A stretch of DNA of 64,000 nt. Origin: Paguma larvata (taxonomy: Eukaryota > Chordata > Mammalia > Carnivora > Viverridae). The position numbers and the translations under genes are program-made. The notes under the pieces are model-generated. The model searched no databases. It had not been told where the DNA came from and worked only from the letters and a program-made list of their open reading frames with translations. The stretch is from assembly GCA_030068075.1 (NCBI GenBank), contig CM057825.1, positions 82,351,123-82,415,122 on the forward strand, in the 5' to 3' direction. This document shows positions 44,913-57,244 of the stretch, piece by piece (positions within the stretch are counted from its first letter, which is position 1; every line of letters starts with the position of its first letter).

Positions 44913-45599
44913 TAGTCTCTACTATTTATAAATCTATCATCATGTTTATTCGTTCCAAAAAGGAGGCAACATAATTTACATAAACATGTAAAATTGCAAT
45001 GTAATAAAGTGAAATGCAAGATTACATGGTTTAGGGAATAGAACAAAGGTAAAATAACAGAAAGAACTGTAGGAAGAAGCCAGAAGTGAGATTGGTACAT
45101 AAAATGTGTTCTTTAAGGTGCTTTACGTTTGCTAGGGGTGTCTATTGAAAGAGATTGTTTTCAGAAGCAAACGCCAAAAGGGAGTTTCAAACTATTTTGT
45201 GATTCAGTGTCCATGATATGATAAGATAGTTTCTTAGGAGAAACACAATGATGCATGATTCTAGGATGACAAAGAACTTTCTTTCCTGGCGCCTTATAGA
45301 GAGCACAGGAAATTCAACCAGTGGCCACTAATTGCATCATACTAAAGCTCAACTCACACAGAATACCTCCACGTAATATCGACATACTTCCGGTGTAGCC
45401 ACTCTTTGTCTGAGGGCTTCGCTCGATCTTCCTTAAAGGACTTAACCACTGAAAATTTCCTTTTCTTTGTTGATTGTCATTCTTTTGGTGATCTCATCCA
45501 TCGGGTGACTTTAAATGTCATCTTTATAAGGACAACCTTAAATGTATCTATCGCAGGCTTCTCTCTCGAGCTCCTGACTCAATAATTTCATGTCTAATA
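44913..45599. other. AT-rich stretch, nothing recognised
   Basis: Ends against an L2 relic; its right end could be further L2 too worn to read. Confidence 0.35.
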
Positions 45600-46480
45600 A
45601 GCGTCTCGAATTTAACATGCCCCCCCAAATGGTTTTACCCCCAATATCTGCTTCTTCCCTAAGGTCACCTACTCAGGAAAAAGTAACTCTGCTATTCCAC
45701 TTGTTAAGGCTGATCATCTTAGAGTTATCCTTTATTCCTGTTTTTTTCATATTACACACCAAAAATTTTTATTATACCTTCCTAAGACATGTCTTAAATT
45801 GAACCACTTCTCATAAACTTACTGTCACATACATGGACTCAGGAACTATTACCTCTCTTTGAAAACACTTTCACTTTTTGTCTCATTATATTTTTTCTTT
45901 ATTTAGTAGTTAAGTCACTTTGAATGGTCCGAAATAACTCAGAGCATGTCACTTTGTTTAAAATTTTCCATTGGCTTTCATTAAGTTTTAAATGGAACCC
46001 AGGTTTCTTCCCATGGACTATATAGTCCTATGTAGTGGAGCTTCTGTTTTTATTCGTAACCTCGTCCCCAAGCTCACCTCACCTCAGCTATGCTGACCAC
46101 TTTTATATTTTTTGAGCTCACCATGCCTTGTTCCTCCTCAGAGCTTTTGCACTTACAGTTCGCTCTACTTGGTATGTTCTTTGGTCTTCAAATAAACTAT
46201 ATAACCTCCATTCAGGTCTCTGATCAAAAGTCACATTTTCAGATAGGCCTTGCTTAAGTACTCACTTCCTTTGCCATCACACTCTCTTCTCTTACCCTGT
46301 TTTATTGTTTTTTTCAGAATCCTTAGCATTCATCAATATGGTTTTTTAGCCTATTGGTTTATTTTCTAGGTTGTATGCTCTGTGAAGGCAGGGAATCTGT
46401 GTGTTTTATTCACTGACAGATCTCAATGCCTAAAGCAGTATTTGGCCTCATTAAATATTTTCAATAGAAAATAAAATTCA
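45600..46480 (+). mobile_element. L2 LINE 3' half
   Basis: Long L2 sense match by eye: GAGCTCACCATGCCTTGTTCC, TCAGAGCTTTTGCACTTACAG, TTGGTATGTTCTTTGG, CATTCAGGTCTCTGATCAAAAG, TCACATTTTCAGATAGGCC, TACCCTGTTTTATTG, GCTCTGTGAAGGCAGGGAATC, ATTCACTGACAGATCTCAATGCC and the tail AGTATTTGGCCTCATTAAATATTT. The upstream part (45600-46000) is weaker. No coding frame survives. Confidence 0.82.
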
Positions 46481-47149
46481 ATTAATTATTTAATAAACCA
46501 AGAAATAAATTTTTGGATTATCTAGAAGAATGGATAGTTTGCATGTACTCTGATTAGTTTTGATGAGTAGTGTGTTTCTCACTATTTTTTCTTGTGAGTA
46601 TGGATCAGCAGCCCTGAAGAGTTACTTGTATTGTAGCTTTTATGTAAGCTACATATCAAGGACAGATTCATCTGCTTCATCAACAATCCATACTAGAAGT
46701 AGATTCGGCATCAGCGTGGGAATGTAAGGAGCCTAATGATGACGTATGCCTTCATACAAGGCCCAGTGACCTCCACTGGAGATGTGCCAAGGAAGTTTGG
46801 GGGACAGAAACAAGATTCTCTTTCAAAGAAGCAAAGAGAGTAGAATGAGCATTCACGTCACTAAAAGTCAAGTTACAGAGCATGAACATCATGATTTTAA
46901 CTCAGAAAATTTGAAACACACATAACCAAATGCTTGCCTTAGACATTTAACAACAACACGTAATAATGACAAAATATTAAGAATAAAACTTGTGTAAATG
47001 AACATATGCCATTTGTCCTCCAAGTTAAAGTGATTGATTGCAAGAGAGGCACATTTGTCATTTGGTAGTTAAGTTGTGGTAAAAGATCACTGACTCTAAC
47101 TCACCAAAATACATATGGTCATGTATGCATTTTCTACTGATTCCATATT
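46481..47149. other. AT-rich stretch, nothing recognised
   Basis: Complex sequence without repeat words. Confidence 0.4.
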
Positions 47150-47770
47150 AAATTAATACAAACTTAACAACTTAAAACAGAAACTATTTATTGTTGGAAG
47201 TTCATTGAACTCTACTAGATGCTGCTTCGAGTCTCACGAATGCAAAATCAAGGTGTCAGCAATATTGCCTTCCTTTCTGGAGGCTCTCAGGGGTCTTTCA
47301 GACAATCAGCAGAATCCAGTTACCTACTGTTGTGTGTCTGAGGCTCCCCTTTCCTTGCTGGATACCCAGGGTTTTTTCCCAGCTTCTGGAGCCTACTCAT
47401 ATTCCTTGGTCAGTGTCCCCAGTAATTTAAAGTCCAACAGTGATCAGCTGAGTCTCTTAAGTTTTCAAACTTCTAATCTCCTCCTGAACTATACCTATTT
47501 TACCTCTTTTTACCTCAATGGGATAAGATGCTCTCCTTTTATTTTTATTTTATTTTTTAAGAAGATAGAACTTGATTGAATACACTGATCTCCACTTTTA
47601 AAGGTTCATGGGATTCTCATGTAGCTAATTCGAAAATATCCTTATCTTAATTTCCATCAATTTAATTTCATGTGCATAGTCTATTTTGTCATATCGTATA
47701 ACACATCCACAGGTGAAACACCAGGGGGCAATGATCACTGGGTTGAAATCCTAGTTACCACAGACTATTT
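47150..47770 (-). mobile_element. MLT1-type LTR (ERVL-MaLR), antisense, worn
   Basis: The + strand shows the reverse layout: ACAACTTAAAACAGAAACTATTTATTG, a GGAAGTTCATTGAACTC stretch, AAAATCAAGGTGTCAGCAA, TTCTGGAGGCTCTCAGGGG, CTTTCAGACAATCAGC, and further right CCTTATCTTAATTTCC, CACATCCACAGGTGAAACACC and TTACCACAGA. A 124-codon + strand frame (47205-47579) is a by-product of this relic. Confidence 0.6.
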
Positions 47771-49084
47771 TAAAAATATAATTATAATTTTAATTTTAAA
47801 ACAGTCGACTGTAGCTCTTGTTTTTGAGGACAAGTTGCAATCAGCGTTCTAATTTGACCAGAACACTTCCAGTTTGTGGGAAGACCACAATATTGTGATA
47901 TTGTCCGCACATAGGAAAATGTCTATTTCTATATTCTCAGTGCCAAAGAGGAGTCTGATTTTCCTTATATAGTAAAATCAAAAGGGCTGGGGATAGTTTA
48001 TTTCCAAGTTCATTTCCTAAGTCATTTCAAAGCAAGAGCTGACTTTCTTTGTACACATTATAGTGTGTATATTACACGTCCTCTCTAGGCTTCCGGAAAA
48101 GAGACAGGGCTAGAGAATCTTGGAAACCGGCATCAGTCTGCTGGGCAGACGCCTAAAACCAGCAAGGTGACTCTTTCAGCCATGTCTAAAAGTGTTGCTA
48201 AATTTGCTTATGTGAGCCTGGTCCAATAATATATGGTGGTTTGAGTAAGAAAACATCTTTACTGCAAGGCTATATCCTCTGACCTAAGAAAAGTGTAAGA
48301 GGACACTTAACTGAAGTTTTTGTTTAGGAGCCCAGAAATTAAACTTAAATCCCTGGAATCAGTGGACTCGGATCCTATAATGACATGCACCTAACGTGTA
48401 GTTCTATCAATTTCTTTTTCCTTTGAGAAGTTTACTTCACTTTTGGGACACACTCCATTTATTTCATAGAATTGACCAGACTCAAGGCTCTACTTCCTCT
48501 ACTTCAGCTTCGTAAAAAGGGAGAGGAAAACCAAGATTCAAGCATTTTTGTGTATCGAAAATTTTGAATGAGTAACTGTGTAACATTCCCTTCCTCCTTT
48601 CTGCCCTCCTTCCTTCCTTCTCTTTCTTCTTCCCTCACTAAGTTTTGATTAAGCACCTATTATACTTCCAATCTTTAAAGTGTTCACCATCTAACGGTAA
48701 TGTCAAAAGTATCTCTGGAACACTACAGCAAGAACATCTGAAATGACAAGAGGGGAAGGAAAGATGAATACAGGCTATGGGATGGACAACCCAACAAAAG
48801 AACATCACAAGAGAGTACAGTGTGTTTAGGAGAATTCTTAAGGTATGAGTGGAGCACTGGCGACTGAGAAAAGTAGCAGTGGTTGTGCCTGGACAGGTAA
48901 GCATAGGTTCAATTAGCAAGAATAAATGAGAATATCAAAACTAAAGTATTAGGTAATTGGGGTTAAGTATACATTAAGAAATAAAAATGGTTATAAAGGG
49001 AAGTCAGAGAGCACGGGAAACTATCTCAACTAGGTGCAGGTCAGGAGTCTCTAGAAGTTACATTCGAGATATAAGAGCCAACTT
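47771..49084. other. Non-repeat stretch, mostly unrecognised
   Basis: 48600-48625 is CT-rich (CCTTCCTTCC). 48640-48720 begins ATTAAGCACCTATTATACTTCC, reminiscent of an old dispersed repeat, but it cannot be named. Nothing coding. Confidence 0.35.
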
Positions 49085-49099
49085 TATAGTCCACTATTT

Positions 49100-49330
49100 T
49101 CTTTTTCTTTTTTAATTTTTTAATTTTTTAAGCTTTACTCATTCTTGAGAGACAGTGAGAGAGCATGGGTCAGGGAGGGGCAGAGAGAGAAGGAGACACA
49201 GAATCTGAAGCAGGCTCCAGGCTCTGAGCTGTCAGTACAGAGCCCTACATGCGTATCAAACTCACTGACCATGAGATCTTGACCTGAGCTGAAGTCAGAC
49301 ACTTAACTAACTGAGCCACCCAGGTGCCCA
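49100..49330 (-). mobile_element. CAN-type SINE, antisense
   Basis: The + strand has T-rich tail repeats, AAGCTTTACTCATTCTTGAG, GGCTCTGAGCTGTCAGTACAG, CATGAGATCTTGACCTGAGC, and the head AACTGAGCCACCCAGGTGCC. Target duplication TATAGTCCAC at 49085-49094 and 49331-49340. Confidence 0.93.
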
Positions 49331-49345
49331 TATAGTCCACTTTCT

Positions 49346-50039
49346 TCAGATTCACCTTCTCTTTGCCTTTGCAATTTGCCTCATAGCAAGCAACTTCTGA
49401 TTGCATTCTCCTTCCTGCTTATAGCTTCCCTTTACTTGCAATATGCTCTTTTATATCTTGGCTTCTGCTAAATGGCTTCTCTGTAGGTCTTTGGGTTTCA
49501 GTGCCACTCACTTGTCTGCATGTATCTCCTATGTTAAAGCTCATCAGGAGAGGGAATGTACTAGAATTGGTTAGGACTCTGTTTGCAACCCCAAGAGCTC
49601 CTATCAAGCAGAGATCTCAGACCATCAACGGATCAAGTCATGGACCCGTCAGTAGACAACTGTTTTTATCACAGAGCCAAAGCACAGTTGCGAGAGGCTA
49701 TAGTTCAGGGTCTGCCAGCAATAGTGTTTCTCAAAAATGCTGCCCGTTGATGGATTCAGAAAAATCACTGAATAAATAAGACGCTAAAGGTTTAACATTT
49801 ATTCTGTGGGTGATATGGATTCATAAAGGGATTTTAAGAAGAAAAGTGAATTGTTTGTGTGGTATTAGAGGAAGATCATGCAATAGGGAGGAAAGCATGG
49901 GTCTGTAAAAGAGTAGAGACCATGAGAAAAGAGGAACAAGTTTGAAAAACTATTGCAATCATTAAGAAAAGTTAAAGTTCAGAGGCATGGATGAAGTTGT
50001 GAGGTGGAGGGAGAAAGGGAAGACAGTAGGCACAGCACT
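49346..50039. other. Non-repeat stretch, nothing recognised
   Basis: 49860-50020 resembles the old unnamed repeat also seen near 19.9 kb (AACTATTGCAATCATTAAG), but weakly. A 92-codon frame at 49501-49779 has no domain. Confidence 0.35.
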
Positions 50040-50240
50040 TAGAAATCTGCACTCTGGAATCACACAGGCCTGTGTTTGTAACTGGCTCTCATAGATACCA
50101 GCCCTGTGGCCACAAACAATATCACTCACCCTCTCTCAACCTCAGTGTCTTCGTGAGTAGAATGGGGATGATGCTAGGATGTAGACTCGTAATGCTTTGG
50201 AATTTCATATGATTCTCTTTTTAGAAGGCACTAGTTAAAT
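50040..50240 (+). mobile_element. MIR SINE relic
   Basis: Sense MIR: TTAGAAATCTGCACTCTGG, AATCACACAGGCCTGTGTTTG, AGCCCTGTGGCCACAAACAA, CCCTCTCTCAACCTCAGTGTC, GAGTAGAATGGGGATGATGC. The tRNA-derived part is partly readable. Confidence 0.8.
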
Positions 50241-50932
50241 ACATAGTTGAACCTCCCAAAATGGTATTTGGAATGCTCAGATAGATTTAAGGGTTATCGA
50301 TTATGGTATCGATGGTCTACACTATAAAGCATAATTCAAGAGCACATCATCACAACTACAGCAATCACTAAGAAGAAAGGCAAATATTGACTTTCCAAAT
50401 AAGTGATATGCAAAAGTAGGCTCAGAGGAATCTTTATCATATCTCATTTCTAACATGAAAATTTTCACATTATTCTGTCAATAATTATTCTAAACAGGTT
50501 ACGAAAACAGAAATCTTCAGATGGCAGAGACGAAAGCTATGAGAGAGACCTGTATTACACTGATTCCTGTTGGCTGACACATTTTCTTTTTCTTCATTTT
50601 CTTTCTCTAAAGAGTACTAGAATTACAAAATTCTTGGTTCTCCTTTCCTCCCATGAGCTTCGTGAAAGTCAAATCTATGTCTTTTTATCCAATACCAATT
50701 TTTTATACAATCTCTAGTACTAGATTAGGCACAGTGGTATCTATATCTTATAAGTATCGAGAAATTGTTAGTCCTCTCCATAAGACAAGAGACCCAATGT
50801 AAACTGATTTTTGAGTTTGATTCAGGTTAATAATGGAACATAAACACCAGCTAGAAGACTTTGGTAATTTCCAGTGTCTTCTGTTGCACTAGAAGCATAC
50901 TGTTTGAAGATGTTACCAACGTTCTTCCATAG
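50241..50932. other. AT-rich stretch, nothing recognised
   Basis: No family words or frames. Confidence 0.4.
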
Positions 50933-50947
50933 GGTTGAATTCTTCCT

Positions 50948-51054
50948 CTTTTTTTTTTTTTTTTAATTTACATCCAAAAAGTTAACATATACTTAATAAT
51001 GGTTTCCGGAGTAGAGTTTATAGTGATTCATCACTCACATATAATAGCCAGTGA
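50948..51054 (-). mobile_element. Short L1 3' end, 5'-truncated
   Basis: A T run (A-tail on the minus strand) is followed by AATTTACATCCAAAAAGTTA, ACATATACTTAATAATGG and TTTCCGGAGTAGAG, the reverse of a carnivore L1 3' UTR. Target duplication GGTTGAATTCTTCCT / GGTTCGAATTCTTCT at 50933-50947 and 51055-51069. Confidence 0.8.
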
Positions 51055-51069
51055 GGTTCGAATTCTTCT

Positions 51070-54000
51070 AAAGAAAGAAGAATGGCAGTTTTCAACTTCG
51101 TAACTCTTTACTACCCAGTATTTCCCTTACTCTCTCTTTCTCAAAAATTTTCATTGCCAACTAGAACTGCTGTAGAAGTCTTTTCTAGGAGACTTTTTAT
51201 GGTGCCTTGAGAAGGCAAATAGTTGGAGTAAATGATTTTTTGGCTGAACAGTTTGAGTTTGTCAAATACATGAAAGGTAGCCTCTAAGGAAGTACGGAGG
51301 CAGGAGTGAGGAAGGAAATGAGGAGGAACTGAAAGAAAGTGCTTCTCATGGGAATAACTTCTCCATTCCGTTGGACTCTTCAGGTCCTTATTGTCATTTA
51401 TCCTCATTACATTTATGTCAAAGTTATGCTACATTAGAAATTAATCACAATGGGTTAAAACAGTGAGAGCTACAATCATCAGGCTGAGTTCAAATAGGAC
51501 TATAAAAAATAACAAAGCGTTACCCGATACGAAAAAAAAAATAATATTTTCGAAGGGGCTTTGAATACATACATAGTTTTTTTTTTCTGTGTTTAATTGC
51601 TGCTTTTAGATCTAACTAAATTCAATGTATCATTAGTTTTCACAGGAGAAAGTATCATTACTACACATTTAGTCACTTAGGTGGCATCCCCTACATTGAC
51701 CAAGGCACCTTGGTGAATACTGGAAATGCAGAAGTGAAAAATATATACCCCTTGCCCTCAAAGATCTCGATTCTGAACAATAAGGACTTAGTTATTTTTG
51801 TATATACGTCTATTTCCAATTTTGAATCTAAATAAAAATACAAAATTAGCTTACATTTGAATGAATATTTAACTGAAGTCATTGTTGTCATCAATAAATA
51901 AATTGAAGACCTATAAAATTGTCTCTAGCAATTTCTGTTTCTGAAAGGAAGAAACACAAAACTTTTCCAATCGTGGGACTATTCCTCAAGTTACTATCCT
52001 TTGGAACAGATTTTTTCATAGTGTATCACATTGCATTGATTTGTCCAATGAAGGTACAAAATATAATTGTGAACGAAAATAACATGGACAAGATGAAGTA
52101 ATGAAATTGTCTCTGTATAATTAAAATTAACAACTTAACGGTTAAAACTAAGTCTGGGCTGACATTCTGACTTGACTCATACTTAGGCTGTTTTCTGTCT
52201 GCCTCAGTTCTGGGGAGGAGGTCAATTAAGACGGCAATGTCAGCTCAGGTTTTTGTACGTTTAAAGAATCTTAGGTTGTTGAAACATGTCTGTTTTCCTG
52301 ATTGTGGCATACTGGAGGCTGTACTGATTCAAATATTAATATTGGACCTTCGTGGATGTAATAACCCCATTGACACCAACTCTCATTTCAGGCTGTGCCC
52401 TCAAATTAAAGCGGAATAGAATTCTAAGCCAGATGTTTGTGTAAAACCCTTTGCCACAATTATGTCTATGTCTCAGGCAAAAAGTATTCTTTTGGCCTGG
52501 ACTTCTGAGCTAACAGACTCCATTCTCTCTCCCCCTTGCCTCTGTTTCGGCACTGCCATGAGCCAGAATGTGTAGCCATTCAGAAGTTTTTCCTATTTAC
52601 TGTGAATAGCTGTGCTTAAGCGACATCTATTCAGTAACTATTTATAAACAGTTCAATTCTCATTCCCTTCTTATAGTAGGAGATCTCTACATGAAGAATC
52701 CCTGCCAAATACAAAAGATTCCTTAACAGAGAGAGAAGGGAATTCATAGCATAGGTTCTTAAACCATGTGTTTCAGTCCGTGTGGCACACAGTTAACCAA
52801 ACTACCGAGGGACGTTATTTTCTATAATGACCAATATTTTCCTTCTTTGCTTTTAGTAGGCACAAGCTGATTTTGTTGCTATAATAATATTTTAAACAGT
52901 GATGTGGTTCTGTGGAGAAAGGGAAGGGGGAGGGAACATTTTAGCAGATATAGAAACAGGAACATAACTTGTAAAAACTAGAGATACACAAATTCAGGAT
53001 GTGTGAAGAATTAGCTGGGGCTGATTTAAAGGATTGAAGTTATGTCGGAACCACACAAATCCAGAGCAATAGGGTGCTTCAACAATCAATAAGAGGGATC
53101 TCGTGATGGAAAAAATGAACATGAGAAATGTATTGGAAAACTCGGGAGCATGAAGAAAGAAACTGGCATTTCTTAATCTAGAGAAGAAATGGTTTGAGGA
53201 AAACAATAGAAATTTCATCATATGAAGAGTTATTTTATAGATGATGGAGTCCAGATGTTTCCCTGTCCCCTTAGCTAAGATGCAGTTATGTGACAACAAA
53301 AATTTTAGGTTAATTATTGTGGCTACACAGGCTGAGAAACCTTGAAATTGTTTATCAAGAGATGTGTATAGGAAGATTTAGTCAGCCATGCAAATTGACA
53401 TGGGGCCAGGTACGCACAGGGCCTTATTAAAATTAACCTTCGAACAAGAAGCTGAGATTTGGATGGCCTCGAGCATCAGAGTTAGTTACGTGCACGTATG
53501 TAAAGTAAACAATTTTAAAAAAAGAAAGAAATTTGATATCTATTTACGATTATTCAGGTTCATTTCTCTGTTGGCATCACAGAATGGCCATTTGTCTCAA
53601 GCACGTTTTCTGCTTTGCAGGGTTTCAGTTGAATGTCTCCATAATCCTGGATACTTAGGAGTGAATTCCATTTGGTTTATTTAGATAGAGCCAATCTCTA
53701 TGTTAAAGCAAGAACGAAGGTCATGTTTTTTTAAGAATATGCAATCACTGAAATGTATAGGATCAACTCGTTGTTACAGTGAAAGGGGTCCTCCTCATTC
53801 CATTTTGCCTAGAATGGCTCCTTTGTTATTAACGGAGACAATTAAAAGAAAACAAGATAGGCAGTCAGAATCAACAAGTCAGATAGAATAGATGATTTGA
53901 AGGTACTGCTATGTTTAGCTAAAGGAGATGATGAATTGAATTCTTTCATCTTCTAATATTTACGAAGACATAAAATCACGAAGTAGCATGTATAATCAGA

Positions 54001-54099
54001 GGCAAATGTTATATGTACCGATTATTTATCTCAAAAGTAACATTGGAAAGAACCATTTTTGGCTTGATGGTATAAGTCCATATAGCGTATTCTATCAAT
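51070..54099. other. Long AT-rich non-repeat stretch
   Basis: 3 kb without a confidently named repeat. A10 and T9 runs occur near 51531 and 51578. 51690-51790 (GGCATCCCCTACATTGACC...CTTGCCCTCAAAGATCTCG) looks like an old dispersed repeat but cannot be named. Frames of up to 101 codons (52994-53299 minus, 53388-53684 plus) lack domains. Confidence 0.35.
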
Positions 54100-54625
54100 A
54101 ACAATAGAAATCTCTAGACACACTGTTTAAAAAACAAACAACTACCTGAGGATACCAAAAACTAAGCAAAAATGTGAGACCTTTGGGTAGAAGACAAATT
54201 TGAAGCAATCAACGTGGGGTTGAGTTTCCCTCTATTTTTCTTTTTACCCAGGACTTAATCTCTAAAGAAACCTTGTCCTTTTAGACAAAAGAAAAGGAAA
54301 GGGGACTCAGAGCCTTGTGAACCAGAGGTAGAGGTGGAACCCTGAGGTATGAGATCCTGCAAAGGGGTTATGCTAATTCTGTATTGAAAGCACAACTTAC
54401 CCCATGAACCGTGCATGTGCGAGGCAGTCCTAAACCTGCGTCGTAAAAGCTTTGAAAAACAAACTGAGATTTAAGCCACCCACACATGACTCAGAATGAC
54501 CCTGATCTATGAGTGGATGGATAGGCCCAAATTAACGTAGTGAAGACTCAGAGAATGGAATTGAAATTTGAACTGCTATAGTTCAGAGGAGAAGGGACAA
54601 AAATTACAGTCCGAACACAATCAGA

Positions 54626-54631
54626 CTGATC
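54626..54631. repeat. Left 6-bp target-site duplication of the solo LTR
   Basis: CTGATC, identical to 55848-55853. Six base pairs is the duplication size made by class II (beta-like, ERVK/IAP) integrases. Confidence 0.9.
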
Positions 54632-55847
54632 TGTTGGGAGCCGTTTTGGGCTTGCAGTTTGAGACTTCTCCCTGTGTGGAAAAGGTTGAAGCAAAGCTCC
54701 CGCCAGCCAAACTGGCATCTAATCTTACCTCCTTCTAAATAATCTTTCGGGCCTGGATTTCTTGAACTGCTTTCGTTGGCCTAAGGGACATAATGCTCTT
54801 TGGTTTTATGACGCATGGAAAAGGGGACCTGGAGTGAGATGTCTTGATGGATAAAATCTGAACAAGAGTGACCTGGCCAGAAGTAACCTCAAAGTTGCCT
54901 CTTGGGGATAGGTTACACAAACTGATCATATAGAATAGCAGTTATGAATTGGCTAGAAATTACCAGATGTTAGGCCCCAAGACTCCTTGAACCAAACTAG
55001 ATTTTCCCTGCAGGTATCTCATTGTTAATCATCCCCTCAGTCCCACCATAAAACCTGAAGTCACATCTCTGTAAAGCTTCTCTCAGTATTTCATTAACAG
55101 ACTGATAGGAGAGATTGTAAAGAGACTTAGGACCTTCTCCGGAGGTTAGTTTAGCCCAAAAGTTAGAAGCACTGTTTACAGATAAGGTACAAACAATAGC
55201 CAAACAAAAGTAGCTACACATATCTTCACTGATCAACAACAAATATTGAGCATCTTCCTGAAGTTAACATATCACGAATCCTTTTTGCCATCCCCACGCT
55301 CCTTTATAATAAAAAGGCAATAACAAAATACTTTTACAGAAGCTGCTGTTTGTATAAAGAACAGATAAACATGAGCCCTTATGATATAGGCTCACTCACT
55401 CACAAAGAAAAAGAACTTAGACAAGTATTAGAGATCATGTCTCTACCTCCTCCATTATGGTTAAAGATTATGGATAGAATGTCTCCTAATCTATCTATAG
55501 ATAATTAACATAGGCAGGCCTAGGTAACTTCCTGTCCTCTCCCCTAGCTTTAAATTTATATGCTAACTAACTTGAAAACGACTTGCAAGATTGAGGAAAT
55601 CCCCGCTTTACCGATAAAACACATTATTGTTCAAACTATGCTTACTGATGGGCTGTCACTCATTGCTGTAATGTCACTCACTACCTTTAAATAAAGACAC
55701 TGAGGCCGGCAAGGCAGAGATGCCAGAATTGCCAGGGCTGCCCGCTTGGTCATCAGACTCCATCTCTCTCGTGGCTCTCTCACTTCCTTTCGCCTGACCG
55801 TCCGTCCTTTGTGGACCCCTAGATTCGCCGGAACAAGGACCCCGGCA
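54632..55847 (+). mobile_element. Solo LTR of a class II (ERVK/IAP-like) endogenous retrovirus
   Basis: 1,216 bp bounded by TG...CA: it begins TGTTGGGAGCCG, an IAP/ERVK-style start, and ends GGACCCCGGCA, the common class II LTR end. An exact 6-bp duplication (CTGATC) flanks it. A polyadenylation signal AATAAA lies at 55690-55695, about 150 bp before the 3' end, followed by a GC-richer R/U5 part. No gag, pol or env sequence is attached, so recombination between the two LTRs probably removed the provirus. No long + strand frame lies inside; minus-strand frames here (54735-54929, 54997-55242, 55631-56029) are shadows. Long for an IAP LTR, closer to MMTV-like lengths; an internal insertion cannot be excluded. 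Confidence 0.88.
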
Positions 55848-55853
55848 CTGATC
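55848..55853. repeat. Right 6-bp target-site duplication of the solo LTR
   Basis: CTGATC, an exact copy of 54626-54631. Confidence 0.9.
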
Positions 55854-57210
55854 AGTGACAAAAATAAAAATAAGTACACTCTCTTGAGGATTATAACAAG
55901 ACTCAAGAGTCGGCACAACATAACATTTGCAGAATACATTCCAACATTACCTGGCAAGCAAAGAACAAGAAAGAAAAATGTGTCCAAATCCCAAAGTGGA
56001 AAAAATAAAAACACCCAGAGATGACTCAAAATCTAGAATTACCAGACAGAATTTCACAGCAGCTATAATAAGGATACTTCATGAGGTAAAGGAAAAACAC
56101 TTTTAAAATGAGTGAAAAGATAGACATATTTAACACAAAAGTAAAAACTATAAAAATAAATGAAATGGAAATTTTAAAGCTGACAAATGAACTATCAGAA
56201 ATAAAAAAACACACAGGATATACTCCATACAGAATGGCAGGGAAGTGAGGGAACTGAAGGTAGATTGATAAAAATGATCCTATTTGAAAGCAGAGAAAGA
56301 AACTTTTAAACTAAACATAGACTCAAGGACCTGTGAGGCAATAACAAAATGTCTACTAAATATATTTGTGGAGGCCCTGAAGGAGCTCTGAGAAGAAAAA
56401 GATTGAAACCGAATATATATTTGAAGAGACAACAGTTGAAAATGTCCTAAATCTTGTGACAGGTGCAAATTTACAAATTGAAACAGCTGAAGTAATTTCC
56501 AACTTGATAAACTCAAAGAAAACCACGCCTATATGTATGTAATCAAGTTCCTGAAAATCGAAGCAATGGAAAAATGTTAAAAGAGCTAGAAAAAAATGGC
56601 ATATTACGTACTGGGGAAAAATGGTTCCGATGATCTTGGATTTGCCATCAGAGGTAAGATGACAGCAAAAGAAAAAAAAAACTCAAAATTGCAAACACAA
56701 AGATAGCTAATTCATAATTTGTTCCCATAAAAAATATGATTCATGAATAAAAGCAAAATGAAAACATTGTGATAATAGAAAATTAAATTAATAGAAAATT
56801 GAAAACGAGTGGCCACTAGATTTGATCCATACGAGATGGCAGAGGAAGTTCTTCAAGCTTAAGGACCAGGAGACCAGAGGAAAACTCGAATCTTCAGGAA
56901 TCAAGGGGAACAACAAAAATGATGCCGAAGTTGGGTAGATACCAAATACTAATTTTTAACTTCCTAGGTTCTTTAAAGAACATATGAATGACTATTTAAA
57001 ACAAAAAATATAACATTTCCAGGTGAGATTTTGTTTGTGTAAATGTGGTCTATTCGACAATAATAACATAAAGGTCAGTAGGAAGGCAGTTGGAGTTCCC
57101 AGATTTCAAGTGTCTACAATTTATGTGAGTTTGTACAATACTGACTGTACAAGACTATAAAAGGTACTATGCGTGCATGTTTTAATCCTTGTAGCCTCTC
57201 TTTCTCTCAT

Positions 57211-57211
57211 G

Positions 57212-57243
<32 letters not shown>

Positions 57244-57244
57244 C
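57211..57244. repeat. (CA)n microsatellite
   Basis: CA units with one AAAC interruption, within the LINE relic. Confidence 0.93.

Noticed and set aside
47205..47579. 124-codon + strand open frame
   Set aside because: It runs along an MLT1-type LTR relic in antisense; no protein features.
48080..48240. Short coding-like phrase (ATGTCTAAAAGTGTTGCTAAA...) that might be a processed pseudogene
   Set aside because: The frame closes after about 15 codons, there is no A-tail or target duplication, and no parent gene is recognisable.
54632..55847. Superantigen-like or env-like coding potential in the long LTR
   Set aside because: No + strand frame of useful length exists inside it; only short minus-strand shadows.
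55631..56029. 132-codon minus-strand open frame with a hydrophobic start
   Set aside because: It lies across the 3' end of a solo LTR and the LINE flank, so it is an antisense by-product of two unrelated sequences.
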